Shown: positions 15,318-24,782 of the stretch, one piece after another | Layout of the letters: each line of letters opens with the position of its first letter | Numbering within the stretch: the stretch's first letter is position 1 | DNA from: a virus | Reading direction: 5' to 3' (one strand) | Length of the DNA stretch: 39,436 nt | IMG/VR virus record: IMGVR_UViG_3300046817_000149 | Coordinates: 1 to 39,436 of that record | Position numbers and translations under genes: made by a program | Notes under the pieces: generated by a model | Told to the model about the DNA's origin: nothing | The model's database searches: none | Seen by the model: only the letters and a program-made list of their open reading frames with translations

Positions 15318-15844
15318 GGGTTGAAAAAACAAATCCTGCCTGGAACCGCACAGGCACAACGATCAATGCAAATACAGTAGCTCGTGCCAGAGCAGACCAG
15401 CAGAATCACAGCCAGGGTGGTTTGCAGCCGGATCGTCGGGGAAATCGACAGCAGCGTACTCTCCCCACTCCGGATATGCGACAGAGTTCTGCACCGCCTC
15501 CTATGCAATCTGGTCGTCGGGAAACCACTGGACCTGGTTATGGTAATGGTGGTGGGATTATCACGGATGATCCGGGTGGAATTATCGACAGCGAGGGTGC
15601 TGGCGATTTTGACCCGTCTGTATTTGGCGGTACCAATACTGGTATGATGCCTGGCGTTCAAAATGAGCCGGGTGGTGGTATCGGTCCTACTGAAATCATT
15701 AGAGATGGTCCTGGCGCTGGAGTGTCGCTCGATTCGCCCGAAGTTCAGTGGGCAAAACAATTTCATGCACAGTACGGAGCCTGGCCTCCGGGATTTGACT
15801 GGGTTTCTCGGGCAGAACAGGGATTGCGGGGAGGCAGCTACTAA
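15314..15844 (+). CDS. Low-complexity virion-module protein, unknown
   Basis: A 176-aa protein, Gly/Pro/Arg/Gln-rich and mostly disordered up to about residue 145. A compact C-terminal motif, QWAKQFHAQYGAWPPGFDWV, looks folded and may bind a partner. It is coupled at both ends (ATGA before, TAATG after). A linker or core protein is suggested by composition and position only. Confidence 0.62.
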   Translation: MRVEKTNPAWNRTGTTINANTVARARADQQNHSQGGLQPDRRGNRQQRTLPTPDMRQSSAPPPMQSGRRETTGPGYGNGGGIITDDPGGIIDSEGAGDFDPSVFGGTNTGMMPGVQNEPGGGIGPTEIIRDGPGAGVSLDSPEVQWAKQFHAQYGAWPPGFDWVSRAEQGLRGGSY

Positions 15845-16704
15845 TGCCTATGCTTGCTGATGGTATGGCTACGCCGAAGAAGTCTTCTCCTACTTTTGGG
15901 CAGCAGCTTACTAACTTTATCATTAAGACCGTTCCGAAGATTACACCACCTGCGGGAGCAGCTGGTGGAAATGCTCAAAGGGTTAGCCCTCCTCCGGTGT
16001 ACCAGGTAGGGAAGAAAAATACTCCTACATATTCTACCAGTAGTTCGAGTGGAAGTTCTGGTAGGAGTACTGGAACTTCTGGCGGGGGTGGAGGTTACAG
16101 TTCTGGGGGAGGTGGCGGTGGAGGAGGCGGCGGATTTGACGGTGGAGGGGGTGGAGGCGGTGGATTTGATTTTTCTGCCGCACCGGTAATGCAGGATATT
16201 ACCGTCCCGGATGCAACAGAGGATACTGACTACAAACGAACTGTATCTGATTTGGCCAGGGCTATGGCTGATTTCAGTGCACAGCAAGGCTTGTCGAGAA
16301 AACAGTACGATTTCGGTTTCGGAGAAGCCAAGCGGCGAATGGGCTGGGATGAGACCGGTAAGAAGTTTGACCGTAGTATGCCTGGGGCATATGGGGATGC
16401 GATTTACGCTAACGAGAACGACTTTGCCGGGCGTGGTCTTACCTGGTCTGGTTTGTTCGGCAAAGCAACTGGTGATATCAACCAAGAATTTGCCGATCGT
16501 GGCAAGAGTCTCGATGTTGCCCGACAGGATAACGTCGACACGCAGAACCTAGCCAAGAACACATTCACGAGCAACCAGGATGCTACAAAAGAAGTGGCAA
16601 AGCAGAATGCCATTTCTAAGATCATGGCTCAACTCGGTGTATCTGCTTCTGACGTACCTGTCGGCACAGGTTCCCGTGTAATTCAAAGGCAGGCGATTAT
16701 CTAA
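15844..16704 (+). CDS. Gly-rich internal virion protein
   Basis: A 286-aa protein. Residues ~60-115 are almost pure Ser then Gly with FDGGGG and GGFDFSAA, a long flexible linker. The C-terminal ~165 residues are soluble and helical (TVSDLARAMADFSAQQGLSR, FADRGKSLDVARQDNVDTQN). The short N-terminus contains MATPKKSSPTFGQQLTNFII. It is coupled to both neighbours (TAATG). Gly-rich spacers of this kind are frequent in proteins that pass through the portal or tail tube, so an ejected protein is a plausible role. Confidence 0.62.
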   Translation: MPMLADGMATPKKSSPTFGQQLTNFIIKTVPKITPPAGAAGGNAQRVSPPPVYQVGKKNTPTYSTSSSSGSSGRSTGTSGGGGGYSSGGGGGGGGGGFDGGGGGGGGFDFSAAPVMQDITVPDATEDTDYKRTVSDLARAMADFSAQQGLSRKQYDFGFGEAKRRMGWDETGKKFDRSMPGAYGDAIYANENDFAGRGLTWSGLFGKATGDINQEFADRGKSLDVARQDNVDTQNLAKNTFTSNQDATKEVAKQNAISKIMAQLGVSASDVPVGTGSRVIQRQAII

Positions 16705-18308
16705 TGGCCAGACTTACTCCTGCTCAAGTAGCCACACTTCAACGCGCAGGAATTGCTCCTATCGCAATTAATGCGTATCAGTCCGGAAAAGCTGCACCGG
16801 GAGTTGCTCGACAAATTGAAGGCACTCTCCAAAATACTAGCGGCGGGGGTAGTACGGGATTTGCAGTAAATCCCATGGGCGGTACGATTGCTCCACCAAA
16901 TCGTACTCCGAATCCGTCAAATAGTGGAACTACTACTCAGGGCGGCGGTAGCAGTACTGCGGTAATTATTCCCCGTACCGGTACTCCGGCAAGTACTGGT
17001 GGAAGTCCGTGGGGTCGAAATAATCCGTGGGCAGGTAGTGGCGGTACAGTTCCAGATCGTCGTGGAACTTCTACTGCGACTAAACCTTCCGCTAGTTCTA
17101 GTTCCGGGCGATCTACTGGAAAACGAGGCCCTGCTGCTGGTGGGAACGGAGATGTATTTAACGGTCTGGAATTTCCTACATACGATTACCAGCCTCCTCA
17201 GATTCAGATGCACGATTTCACAGATCAGGCTAATAGCCAGGTCGATGCTGCATTTGCTCCGCTCTTTGCGGCATATGCTAAGCAGAAGCAGGATATCAAT
17301 ACCAAGGCCGGTCAAGATCGACAGGTCGTTGGGGGCTTGTACGATCAGTATGTAAAGAGTATTGCCCAAGGTGCTGCTGATACTGGCCAGCGATATGCAA
17401 ATGCTGGCACAGAACGTGCGCAGCAGGGGCAAGCTCTTGCCGGAAATGTTGGCGATTATTACCAGTCTGCAAATTCGAGCACAGCTGATTTGTTGAAGAG
17501 TATCGGAGCGCAACAGGCGGCTCCCGAACTACTCCAACAGGGCGCAAACGAGCAGGCCGTGCAGCAGTCCCAGATTGGACAAGGCACACAGGCTATGCAA
17601 GACTACTACAGTCAGCAGAACCAAGGGGCTCAGGATCAAGCTGTCGGATATCAAGATGCTGCGAGAAATGAAAGTGTCCGTGGACAGGCAAATGTTCTAG
17701 CGGATGCTGCTGCTCAAATTGGAGGAGTCGATAAGCAAGAAGCTGGTTCCAGAACTACGCAGGCGACTACTGCTCTGGATATCGCAAACCAGCTGGCAAA
17801 TCGTGACTTCCAAATGCAGCAAGCTAATGTCGGAAATAACATGAACAACGCTCAGTTCGGATATCAGTCCTCACTGGGTGGATATAACGCTGCTCGACAG
17901 AATATTCTGGACCAGTTCGACCTCAATTACAAGCAGACTCAGCTCGATCAGGGTCAACAGCAAATTGATATAGCGTCAGCTAAAGCAGCTGGTGCTAATG
18001 CCGGTTCCGGCGTATCTCCGTCTGGTCTGAATGCTACAGTTTTGCAGCTCGGTGACACTGTAGGACGACAGGCGGTTAACGATATCCAAGAGGCTATTAC
18101 TAAAACAACTACCGGCTCCGGAGTTCGTCCGGGCGATCCTGATAAGATGGGCAATGCTTTTATTGCCGCTCTACAACAAGCTCCTCAAATTGCAGCATCC
18201 AACGGTCTGTCGGTTTCTCAGGTACAGAGTGCGATGATTCAGATGTGGAAGGATTCTTTCGGATCGGCTGATACGATTCCGGTTCCGAAACAGCCTGGAC
18301 AGATGTAG
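16704..18308 (+). CDS. Gln/Ala-rich internal virion protein (ejection candidate)
   Basis: A 534-aa protein. Residues ~1-40 form a small domain (LTPAQVATLQRAGIAPIAIN). Residues ~50-145 are Gly/Ser/Thr/Pro-rich. From ~165 on it is long, helical and rich in Gln, Ala and Asn (QQSQIGQGTQAMQDYYSQQN, coiled-coil-like), with few hydrophobic blocks. Its composition and its place between the tail-tube gene and the giant protein parallel the internal core proteins of podoviruses that are ejected into the cell. No enzymatic motif was seen. Confidence 0.62.
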   Translation: MARLTPAQVATLQRAGIAPIAINAYQSGKAAPGVARQIEGTLQNTSGGGSTGFAVNPMGGTIAPPNRTPNPSNSGTTTQGGGSSTAVIIPRTGTPASTGGSPWGRNNPWAGSGGTVPDRRGTSTATKPSASSSSGRSTGKRGPAAGGNGDVFNGLEFPTYDYQPPQIQMHDFTDQANSQVDAAFAPLFAAYAKQKQDINTKAGQDRQVVGGLYDQYVKSIAQGAADTGQRYANAGTERAQQGQALAGNVGDYYQSANSSTADLLKSIGAQQAAPELLQQGANEQAVQQSQIGQGTQAMQDYYSQQNQGAQDQAVGYQDAARNESVRGQANVLADAAAQIGGVDKQEAGSRTTQATTALDIANQLANRDFQMQQANVGNNMNNAQFGYQSSLGGYNAARQNILDQFDLNYKQTQLDQGQQQIDIASAKAAGANAGSGVSPSGLNATVLQLGDTVGRQAVNDIQEAITKTTTGSGVRPGDPDKMGNAFIAALQQAPQIAASNGLSVSQVQSAMIQMWKDSFGSADTIPVPKQPGQM

Positions 18309-18316
18309 GAGATATA

Positions 18317-21300
18317 ATGGGGCAAAGATACAGCGTCAAGGCACCGGTTTCCTTAACGCACCCGAAACCGATTGTCAGTAAGCCAGTTGATCTTACGCCC
18401 GTATTTGACCGTAACCTTCCGCTGGTAAACATGGCCCCACCAGAAAATGGTGAGGACCCTGTCGGCTGGTTTGCTGGTCTAATTGATAATTTGCAGCGTG
18501 GTGCGTACGCTGTCAAATCTGCCATCCAGTCTACATATGATGAGGATCCTACCGGTAATCTTCTGACCGCTGCGGCTAAGGGTTGGAATCTTGAGAACCG
18601 AGTTACTGGCGCAGGAGAACTAGAAACTGCTGTCCAGAAAGCTCATGATACCGGAGCTTACGATAAGCTGTCGGATATCCAAAAAATGGCTGTCGACTTC
18701 GTTGGGTCGAACTTCTTTAAAGCGACAGGCGGGATGGTATACGATACCGCTACCGACCCTCTGTCGTATATCCCTGGTAAGGTAATCGCTGCACCGGTTA
18801 CTGGGGCAGCAAAAGTTATCAGCCGTGCCGGTATGGGTGCTAAGTCTGTTGCAAAAGGTACGGCAACACTTACCGAAGAAGCTGCTCGGGCAAAAGGTTT
18901 GGGGCTCGACAGGGTTCTTGTTGGTGAGGAAGTCGGGCCGAAAACACAATCTGCTGCCCCTGCGGCTACTCCTATGCGTGGCGATGTTGGTGGTGCTCTA
19001 TTTCCCGAGCCGCAGTTAGGACCGGGTAAAGTACGGCCAGAACCTCCACGTTCCGCCTCTGGTGCAATTATCGTTGAGCCTACCGTCGGCGGTCCGCATA
19101 CTCCGACATTTGATCCGACAACTCGTGGTGCTGGTTCTAGTTTTGTTAACGATGCCGGCCAGCCAGTATTCGCACCAGAAACTATTCCGACCGGTACCGT
19201 ATCGGGACTAACCGATGCGAAGAATCTGTCGAATGCTCATGCTGCACGTTTGGGCCAACCGGTAAAACCTCCTGGTCCTACAGATTTCCTGCCTAAAGCT
19301 GGGGAAGGAATTCCGTTCCCAGAAATGCTGGACTCTCGATTGAAGCGAGCAAAGCTTGCAAACCCGATCGAGCCGAAACCTGCTAGTCCGGTTACGGATA
19401 CTAGCGTAGTAACTGCGGCGACTCACGATGTTACAGAAGCAGCTAAAGCAATTGAGGATGTTAAGCAGGCGGTCGACCCTGTCGTTACTCAGTCTGATAT
19501 TGCAGCTAACGAGGCTGTCAATGTAGCTGGCGATGTACGAGCAACAGATAGCGCAAAGACTAACGTAGGTATTCCGGACGGACCATATCCGACTGAGGCA
19601 TGGAATACCGTAGCCAATAATAACAAGATGGCTGAACGTACCGCTACTTACGTGAAGACTGCCCGTGAGTATGCCGACAGGAACGCGCCGCTATTCTCAG
19701 AAGTTAATACCCGAGAAGCGGCTCGAAAGATTCAGCTACAGAAGACGCTCGCAAATGACAAGCAGAGTATGCTGCAATCCGGTACCGCTCCTGTCGTTCC
19801 GTATAAAGCCGCCGGAGAAAAGATTCCCAAGAAGTATTTTCTCCACATGGCCGATATTATGAACGTGGTACCAGATACGGTATATCGGTCGTTCTATAAG
19901 ATCAAGGGACAAACCGCACCGTCTAGTTGGATGGGTGCGGCAGCTGCGGCTGTACACCATTCTAATCTTGGAATGACTGGACCAGAACTTACCAACCTGG
20001 TCGAGCAGGCTTTCAAAGATTACCACAAACTTCGGGGTGGAAAACCTTCATCCAGTATGGCAGCACAGGCTGCAAAGGCTCTCACTAAGCCAGAGGCCCT
20101 GTCGAAACTTCATGCAGCGGTACAAGCTAATGAGCAATTTATCGCTCAAGCTGACCATGCAGCCGGTAAGACTGTCGGAGAATCGGCTGCGGCAAATCTT
20201 AAGGCTGTGCTTGATGATCCTGGATCAAGTATGTCGAAGGAATTAGTGGCTGTAGCAGATTTGCATGGAAGTATCGCCAGACAAATCGAGGCGGCTGGTG
20301 GACTGCCCGGAGAGGCATCCGCTGCGACCCAAACGGCCAGAGAGGCGGCTAGCTCGCTCGTAGACGACCTAGACGTCGCGGCAGCCAGAGCCACCCTCCG
20401 GACAGTCAAAGCGGCTCAGCGTGGCGATGAGGTGGCAGTACGGCGAATTGGCCTTGAGCAGTACCGCCGGGATGCAAATGCAGCGAAGCAGATATCAGAA
20501 CGTGACGCATCGGCTTTTGCATCAAATGCTGCCCGTAATATCAATCCTCGGGAGACATTCGCACCACCGGCCAACATTATTGCCGATTTGGCCGACCAGG
20601 AAACCGAGAATTTCCTGAACTATTTCCAGCGTGTGTTCCGCGGAACCGCTATTAAGTTGCAGGGTGGTGCTGGACAGGGAAAGTTTTTCGGTGTTCGTCG
20701 TAGAACTGCCAGTACTTTTGGTGCGCTGCACGGGGAGTACAACCACGCTCTGGGTAAAGCCGAGAAAGATTTCGGCAGAGCAGCTACCGACAACATGTTC
20801 GCACAGATTTGGAATGGTGCGAAGCGGGAAGATTTGAGCCAGGCTGACAAGATGATTTTCGATGATCTGTACCCGCTTATGAAAGGTGTCATCGACCCAG
20901 CTGGCGGATTTCTCGATAATGCAGTACTGCGATCTGGTTTGACTATCGAAGGATTCAACGCCTCGACTAAGACTCGCGGTATTCCGTGGCTCGAACTCAA
21001 AGAGGAATGGCCCGGACAACCTTTGGCGGAAGCTTTCCAGAATCAGATCAAAGATTTCAAGATCGAAGACCCTCTCGACTTCCTGTCGAAGTTTCACTCT
21101 GTCGGTGCAGATGCAGCTGTACTGAATGCGATGGCTAGAGCCGCAGAATCTAAAGGCTCGCTAACTTTCAGAGAGGGCTATTCCCGAATCGCTCGGTCGA
21201 AGGATTTCAAAGAAGCTCCGATTTCCCACTATATCGACAACGAGATGTGGATTCCTAACCAAATCGTTGAAGAGCTTCGTTTAGCAAATAGAGATATGCT

Positions 21301-22714
21301 AAAGACGGTTAACTGGGGGAAGAGTAACACTCCAGTTGCGAGATTCATGAATCAGGTTTTCGATCCAATGACTCGGGCCTGGAAGACATTTGCTACTAGT
21401 CTTCGGCCAGGTCACCATTTGGCGAATGCTTCTGGCGACTCAATTACTAATTTCGTACACGGGGTAAACCCTACTGATTATCTGCGTGGTAATCGTGCGC
21501 TTCGGTCTATTGGTATGGTTGACCGACAGCCGTACGAAATTATGGAACAGATCGCTATGGGAAAGCCCGTTGATGATATGCTTCGGGCTGGAAAAAATGC
21601 GACACCAGAGGCTAGGGCAAAAACCGCAGCTATGGCGAGCGAGCATAGCTTCACCATGACTTTGAAGGGTGGGAAAAAGGTATCGTATACTAATGGCCAA
21701 TTCGGTGATGGCCTGTATAGGAACGGTGCGATTTCTCATTTCCGTCAGCTAGAAGATATCGAAGCTGGGAACAAGATCGTGGAGAACAGATTCAACCGAC
21801 AGGCCGGTAGTGCGATTGACCAGGGCCTGGAACGGGTGATGAATTCTCGGTACGGTCAACTGATGGAAAAGTCTGGTGAATGGAACGCTAATCTCCAACG
21901 TGGTGCTCAGATTGCTAAGCATTTGCGTGATCCCAAATTCACCAAGAAGTTCGCTACAGAAGATGATGCCTGGGAAGCTGCGGTAGAGAGTTCTCTTAGA
22001 GCGCATCCGGATGCAGGCGGCCTGTCGGCTTTCGAGAAGAAATGGGGACGGCGAGTAATGCCGTTCTACTCGTACACCAGGCAGATTATGCCGTGGGTTT
22101 TAACAAACATGATGGCCCATCCTGGGCGTATGGTTGCCATTCCGAAAGCTCAGTATAACATGCAGGTGCTTTTTAATCAGGACCCGAAGCAAATCGGTGC
22201 ACCGTTTACTGGATACGAGCATCTTCCGTCCTGGGCCAGAGCAATTATGGGTGGAAATATCATGGGACCAGAGATGGACCCAACTAAGACGAATATCGGA
22301 TTCTCCCTGTCGTCTCCTCTGGATACTTTTGCAGAGTTCACCAATACACCGGCTGGATTACCTAATGGTGGATTGGGCGGATCGCTTAGCAAAGCAACTA
22401 TCGGTATGCTAAATCCGCTACTTACTGCTCCAGGTAGACTTACTGATCCGTCTAAGGATCAGTCGGAAGAGATAGACAAAACTCTCCCCGGTCTGACGAC
22501 AGTGTCGGGTATTACAGGACGTTCTCCATCGGGAACTGTTGCAAATATCCTGAGCGGAAAGCCTCAACTTGATCCTACTAGGTCGTATCAGCAGGGTCAG
22601 CGTACGCAATTCTTGAATGAAGCACTGTTGAACTTCTTTACTGGTTTGCGGATTCAGGATTTCAGCGACTATTCGTCAGCCGCACCTGGCGGAATAGTTG
22701 GGAGTAGGATGTGA
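18317..22714 (+). CDS. Giant internal virion protein (1465 aa)
   Basis: The largest product of the window. A GGAG lies six bases before the ATG. The first ~130 residues are followed by a long Ala/Thr/Pro-rich region (to ~430), an alpha-helical centre (Ala/Gln-rich, ~430-760), and a more compact C-terminal half. The segment SLRPGHHLANASGDSITNF (about residues 1032-1050) resembles a motif I associate with large polyvalent phage proteins, and FYSYTRQIMPWVLTNMMAHP (about 1258-1277) is a conserved-looking hydrophobic patch. Length and position before the lysin parallel T7 gp15/gp16-type ejection proteins. It has no recognised catalytic site. Confidence 0.68.
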   Translation: MGQRYSVKAPVSLTHPKPIVSKPVDLTPVFDRNLPLVNMAPPENGEDPVGWFAGLIDNLQRGAYAVKSAIQSTYDEDPTGNLLTAAAKGWNLENRVTGAGELETAVQKAHDTGAYDKLSDIQKMAVDFVGSNFFKATGGMVYDTATDPLSYIPGKVIAAPVTGAAKVISRAGMGAKSVAKGTATLTEEAARAKGLGLDRVLVGEEVGPKTQSAAPAATPMRGDVGGALFPEPQLGPGKVRPEPPRSASGAIIVEPTVGGPHTPTFDPTTRGAGSSFVNDAGQPVFAPETIPTGTVSGLTDAKNLSNAHAARLGQPVKPPGPTDFLPKAGEGIPFPEMLDSRLKRAKLANPIEPKPASPVTDTSVVTAATHDVTEAAKAIEDVKQAVDPVVTQSDIAANEAVNVAGDVRATDSAKTNVGIPDGPYPTEAWNTVANNNKMAERTATYVKTAREYADRNAPLFSEVNTREAARKIQLQKTLANDKQSMLQSGTAPVVPYKAAGEKIPKKYFLHMADIMNVVPDTVYRSFYKIKGQTAPSSWMGAAAAAVHHSNLGMTGPELTNLVEQAFKDYHKLRGGKPSSSMAAQAAKALTKPEALSKLHAAVQANEQFIAQADHAAGKTVGESAAANLKAVLDDPGSSMSKELVAVADLHGSIARQIEAAGGLPGEASAATQTAREAASSLVDDLDVAAARATLRTVKAAQRGDEVAVRRIGLEQYRRDANAAKQISERDASAFASNAARNINPRETFAPPANIIADLADQETENFLNYFQRVFRGTAIKLQGGAGQGKFFGVRRRTASTFGALHGEYNHALGKAEKDFGRAATDNMFAQIWNGAKREDLSQADKMIFDDLYPLMKGVIDPAGGFLDNAVLRSGLTIEGFNASTKTRGIPWLELKEEWPGQPLAEAFQNQIKDFKIEDPLDFLSKFHSVGADAAVLNAMARAAESKGSLTFREGYSRIARSKDFKEAPISHYIDNEMWIPNQIVEELRLANRDMLKTVNWGKSNTPVARFMNQVFDPMTRAWKTFATSLRPGHHLANASGDSITNFVHGVNPTDYLRGNRALRSIGMVDRQPYEIMEQIAMGKPVDDMLRAGKNATPEARAKTAAMASEHSFTMTLKGGKKVSYTNGQFGDGLYRNGAISHFRQLEDIEAGNKIVENRFNRQAGSAIDQGLERVMNSRYGQLMEKSGEWNANLQRGAQIAKHLRDPKFTKKFATEDDAWEAAVESSLRAHPDAGGLSAFEKKWGRRVMPFYSYTRQIMPWVLTNMMAHPGRMVAIPKAQYNMQVLFNQDPKQIGAPFTGYEHLPSWARAIMGGNIMGPEMDPTKTNIGFSLSSPLDTFAEFTNTPAGLPNGGLGGSLSKATIGMLNPLLTAPGRLTDPSKDQSEEIDKTLPGLTTVSGITGRSPSGTVANILSGKPQLDPTRSYQQGQRTQFLNEALLNFFTGLRIQDFSDYSSAAPGGIVGSRM

Positions 22715-23889
22715 CCACTCCACTGCTTTTAGAGTCCGATGATACAGACATGCTTTGGAAGAAACTTGATGCCAAAAAGGCAGAGAATGACGCCAAGCAA
22801 AAAGCCAGCGACACTATCGTACCGGACGCCGACAGCCTGGTTTACGACAGCTATTACGATCGACTGAAAAGTATTCAGGATCGCAGTACAAGTGCGACTC
22901 AGGGTGCGATTGCTGCCGATGCTACAAAGAAGCAGTACGAAGCTGCGGTAAAAGCTGCCGAGTTACAAAGGCAGCAGCAGAAAGCTTTGCAAGATGCATA
23001 CAACGGCATGAATAGTATTGCCGGCGGTGGGCAATACGGTCAGCCGTATGGAGCCTCCGGTGGTGGTGCTGGTTGGGGAGGCGGTGGAGCACAGGGCGTA
23101 GCAAATGTTTTGCGGGCCGCAGGTTTTCCTGAATCTGCTGTGCCTACCATGATGGCAATTGCTATGGCCGAATCCTCATGGAATCCGGGGGCCACGCATA
23201 AGAACTCAAACGGTAGTACTGACAACGGCTTGTTCCAAATCAACACAATTCATAAAGGTAACAGCTGGTACCCAAGTAATCCGATGGACCCGTTGCAATC
23301 TGCACAGGCGGCATATGCATTGTGGAAAGGTGCGGGCGGCTCATATCGGGACTGGACTGTATATAACTCTGGTGCGTATAAGAAATTCCTACAGGCCGCT
23401 CCACCTATCCAACCATATATAGCAGCTACTAGTGCCGGCCTCACATATGCTCAGGTAGGCCAGGCCAAGAATTATTCTGGTGTCCCACTGTCGTCTGCCC
23501 GACAGCAGGTATTGAGTATCAGCCGACAGGTATTGAACATCCCATATGTATGGGGTGGAAACTCCCTGCAAACCGGTGTCGACTGTTCTGGTTTGGTTCA
23601 GCAGGTATATTCCCGAGTCGGAGTTTCTATGCCCCGACAGGCAAGAGCACAGGCAACTACCGGTGTTCGTGTCGGTTCTTGGCAGCAGCTACAGCCTGGC
23701 GATTTGGTTGCGTTCCAGTGGGCCGGAGGGTATGCAGGTCCTAACGTCGTGTCGCATATCTCTATCTACATTGGAAATGGTCAGATCATCGAAGCAGCTG
23801 GTGGTTCTCGGGGAGATATCAGGTCACTGGGTAATTCGTCTCAGGACCGTGGTGCAATCTACATCCATACTAGATTCCCGGGAGAATGA
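22711..23889 (+). CDS. Virion lysin: SLT transglycosylase + NlpC/P60 peptidase
   Basis: A 392-aa protein with two catalytic domains. Residues ~128-228 form a lysozyme-like SLT domain with the probable catalytic Glu154 in AMAESSWNPG and an NGLFQIN motif. Residues ~260-392 form an NlpC/P60 domain with Cys292 in DCSGLVQ and His349 in SHISIYIG. The first ~125 residues are charged helices and a Gly-rich linker. The two activities would cut glycan and peptide bonds during DNA entry. It starts with GTG overlapping the previous stop (GTGA). A lysis role is possible, but its place within the virion block favours a particle-borne enzyme. Confidence 0.87.
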   Translation: MTTPLLLESDDTDMLWKKLDAKKAENDAKQKASDTIVPDADSLVYDSYYDRLKSIQDRSTSATQGAIAADATKKQYEAAVKAAELQRQQQKALQDAYNGMNSIAGGGQYGQPYGASGGGAGWGGGGAQGVANVLRAAGFPESAVPTMMAIAMAESSWNPGATHKNSNGSTDNGLFQINTIHKGNSWYPSNPMDPLQSAQAAYALWKGAGGSYRDWTVYNSGAYKKFLQAAPPIQPYIAATSAGLTYAQVGQAKNYSGVPLSSARQQVLSISRQVLNIPYVWGGNSLQTGVDCSGLVQQVYSRVGVSMPRQARAQATTGVRVGSWQQLQPGDLVAFQWAGGYAGPNVVSHISIYIGNGQIIEAAGGSRGDIRSLGNSSQDRGAIYIHTRFPGE

Positions 23890-24332
23890 TGCAGCCGCAG
23901 GAACCACAACAGGACCCAGTACCTCCGATGGGTGGTACCGAAAAATCACCTGATTTGCAGCCGGGCGATGTTCGTATGCAGATGTTGGCAGATTTGGCTG
24001 TCAAGAAAGATGAGCCTGACTTGGCAGTCCAGGTGTATCAAAAGCTGGGAATCCAGAATCCAGATGTATACTCATTAGGTTACCGTGCAAAGATGCAAGA
24101 CCTGAATCCAGGAGATTTGGTCGGATGGGTAGGAGGTCAGGAACAAGACGGTAGCTATGTTGGTAACATCGCAGTGTGGGCAGGCGGGGGAGAAATTATA
24201 GAGAATGTGTTCGGGCACAACCGTCGCAGAAAATTAGGACCTACCGAGAACACCTTCGGTATCCCGGTTAATATGAACGGCGAAGAGGTACCGGGAATGG
24301 GAAACGCCCCTACGGCGGAGGAGTTACCGTAG
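23886..24332 (+). CDS. Inactive NlpC/P60-like protein
   Basis: A 148-aa protein whose residues ~42-112 align with the NlpC/P60 domain just upstream: DLAVQVYQKLGI matches the helix after the catalytic Cys, and LNPGDLVGWVGG with GNIAVWAGGGEIIEN matches the core strands. The Cys is absent (a Pro-Asp pair lies in its place) and the His-bearing SHISIYIG becomes GNIAVWAG, so Asn94 replaces the His. It should therefore not be a peptidase. It may bind cell wall or act as a structural cap. It is coupled to the lysin by ATGA and its last codons form the left arm of a terminator. Confidence 0.68.
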   Translation: MMQPQEPQQDPVPPMGGTEKSPDLQPGDVRMQMLADLAVKKDEPDLAVQVYQKLGIQNPDVYSLGYRAKMQDLNPGDLVGWVGGQEQDGSYVGNIAVWAGGGEIIENVFGHNRRRKLGPTENTFGIPVNMNGEEVPGMGNAPTAEELP

Positions 24333-24346
24333 AGGCGTTTCTTTTT
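24302..24346 (+). terminator. Intrinsic terminator of the late arm
   Basis: A 14-bp stem with one mismatch (24302-24315 with 24327-24340), an 11-base loop, and TTTCTTTTT running out of the stem. The stop codon of the last late gene is inside the right arm. It ends the rightward structural transcript just before the whiB gene. Confidence 0.85.
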
Positions 24347-24394
24347 GCGGAGGGGTTTACGGGCTGGCAAGGACCGCATTAGAAAGGTATCACG

Positions 24395-24634
24395 GTGCGA
24401 TACGATACGTCAACAGCCGCTTGCAAAGACAGTGATTATGCGTATAGCTTAGCCTTATCTGACAAGGCAAAAGAGCAGCAGGAAATGATAACTAATTTCT
24501 GTGCCAAGTGCCCTATGCGGGTGGAGTGCCTAGAACGGGCTGTGAACGAGGATGCGTATGGGGTCTGGGGAGGGACGACGAGGGCATACCGTGTACGATA
24601 TGCTGGGGCGTTTGTATTTCCAGTAGCTCGATGA
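24395..24634 (+). CDS. WhiB-like Fe-S transcription regulator
   Basis: A 79-aa protein beginning with GTG, with AAGG seven bases upstream. The four iron-sulfur cysteines are C10, C36, C39 and C45 in the CxxCxxxxxC arrangement (FCAKCPMRVECLERA), followed by the family turn GVWGGTT at 56-62. WhiB proteins bind a 4Fe-4S cluster and contact the main sigma factor; phage versions are known to alter host gene expression. The segment after the turn is short and lacks the usual basic DNA-binding tail. It lies alone, after the late terminator, and its last 122 bases overlap an opposite-strand gene. Confidence 0.88.
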   Translation: MRYDTSTAACKDSDYAYSLALSDKAKEQQEMITNFCAKCPMRVECLERAVNEDAYGVWGGTTRAYRVRYAGAFVFPVAR

Positions 24635-24782
24635 TCCTGTCGAGCTTATCTAGAACAGCCAACGTAAGTGGAACCTGATACTCTTCAAATAGCAGTGCGG
24701 GATCACCGTGCTTTCTAGTATCTTCTTCTACTTCCTCGATCTTATCCTTAGCTACCTTCCGATAGTCCTGCATCGACTTCAT
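24513..24782 (-). CDS. Small helical protein, antisense overlap with whiB
   Basis: An 89-aa protein. The N-terminal ~58 residues are charged and helical (KVAKDKIEEVEEDTRKHG, then VPLTLAVLDKLDRIIELLEI, an amphipathic helix). GGAGG lies just before the ATG at 24782. The last ~35 residues, Pro/Ser/His-rich, overlap the whiB gene on the other strand. It also overlaps the resolvase gene by 35 nt. No domain is recognised. It is the last gene of the leftward arm. Confidence 0.65.
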   Translation of the reverse strand: MKSMQDYRKVAKDKIEEVEEDTRKHGDPALLFEEYQVPLTLAVLDKLDRIIELLEIQTPQHIVHGMPSSSLPRPHTHPRSQPVLGTPPA

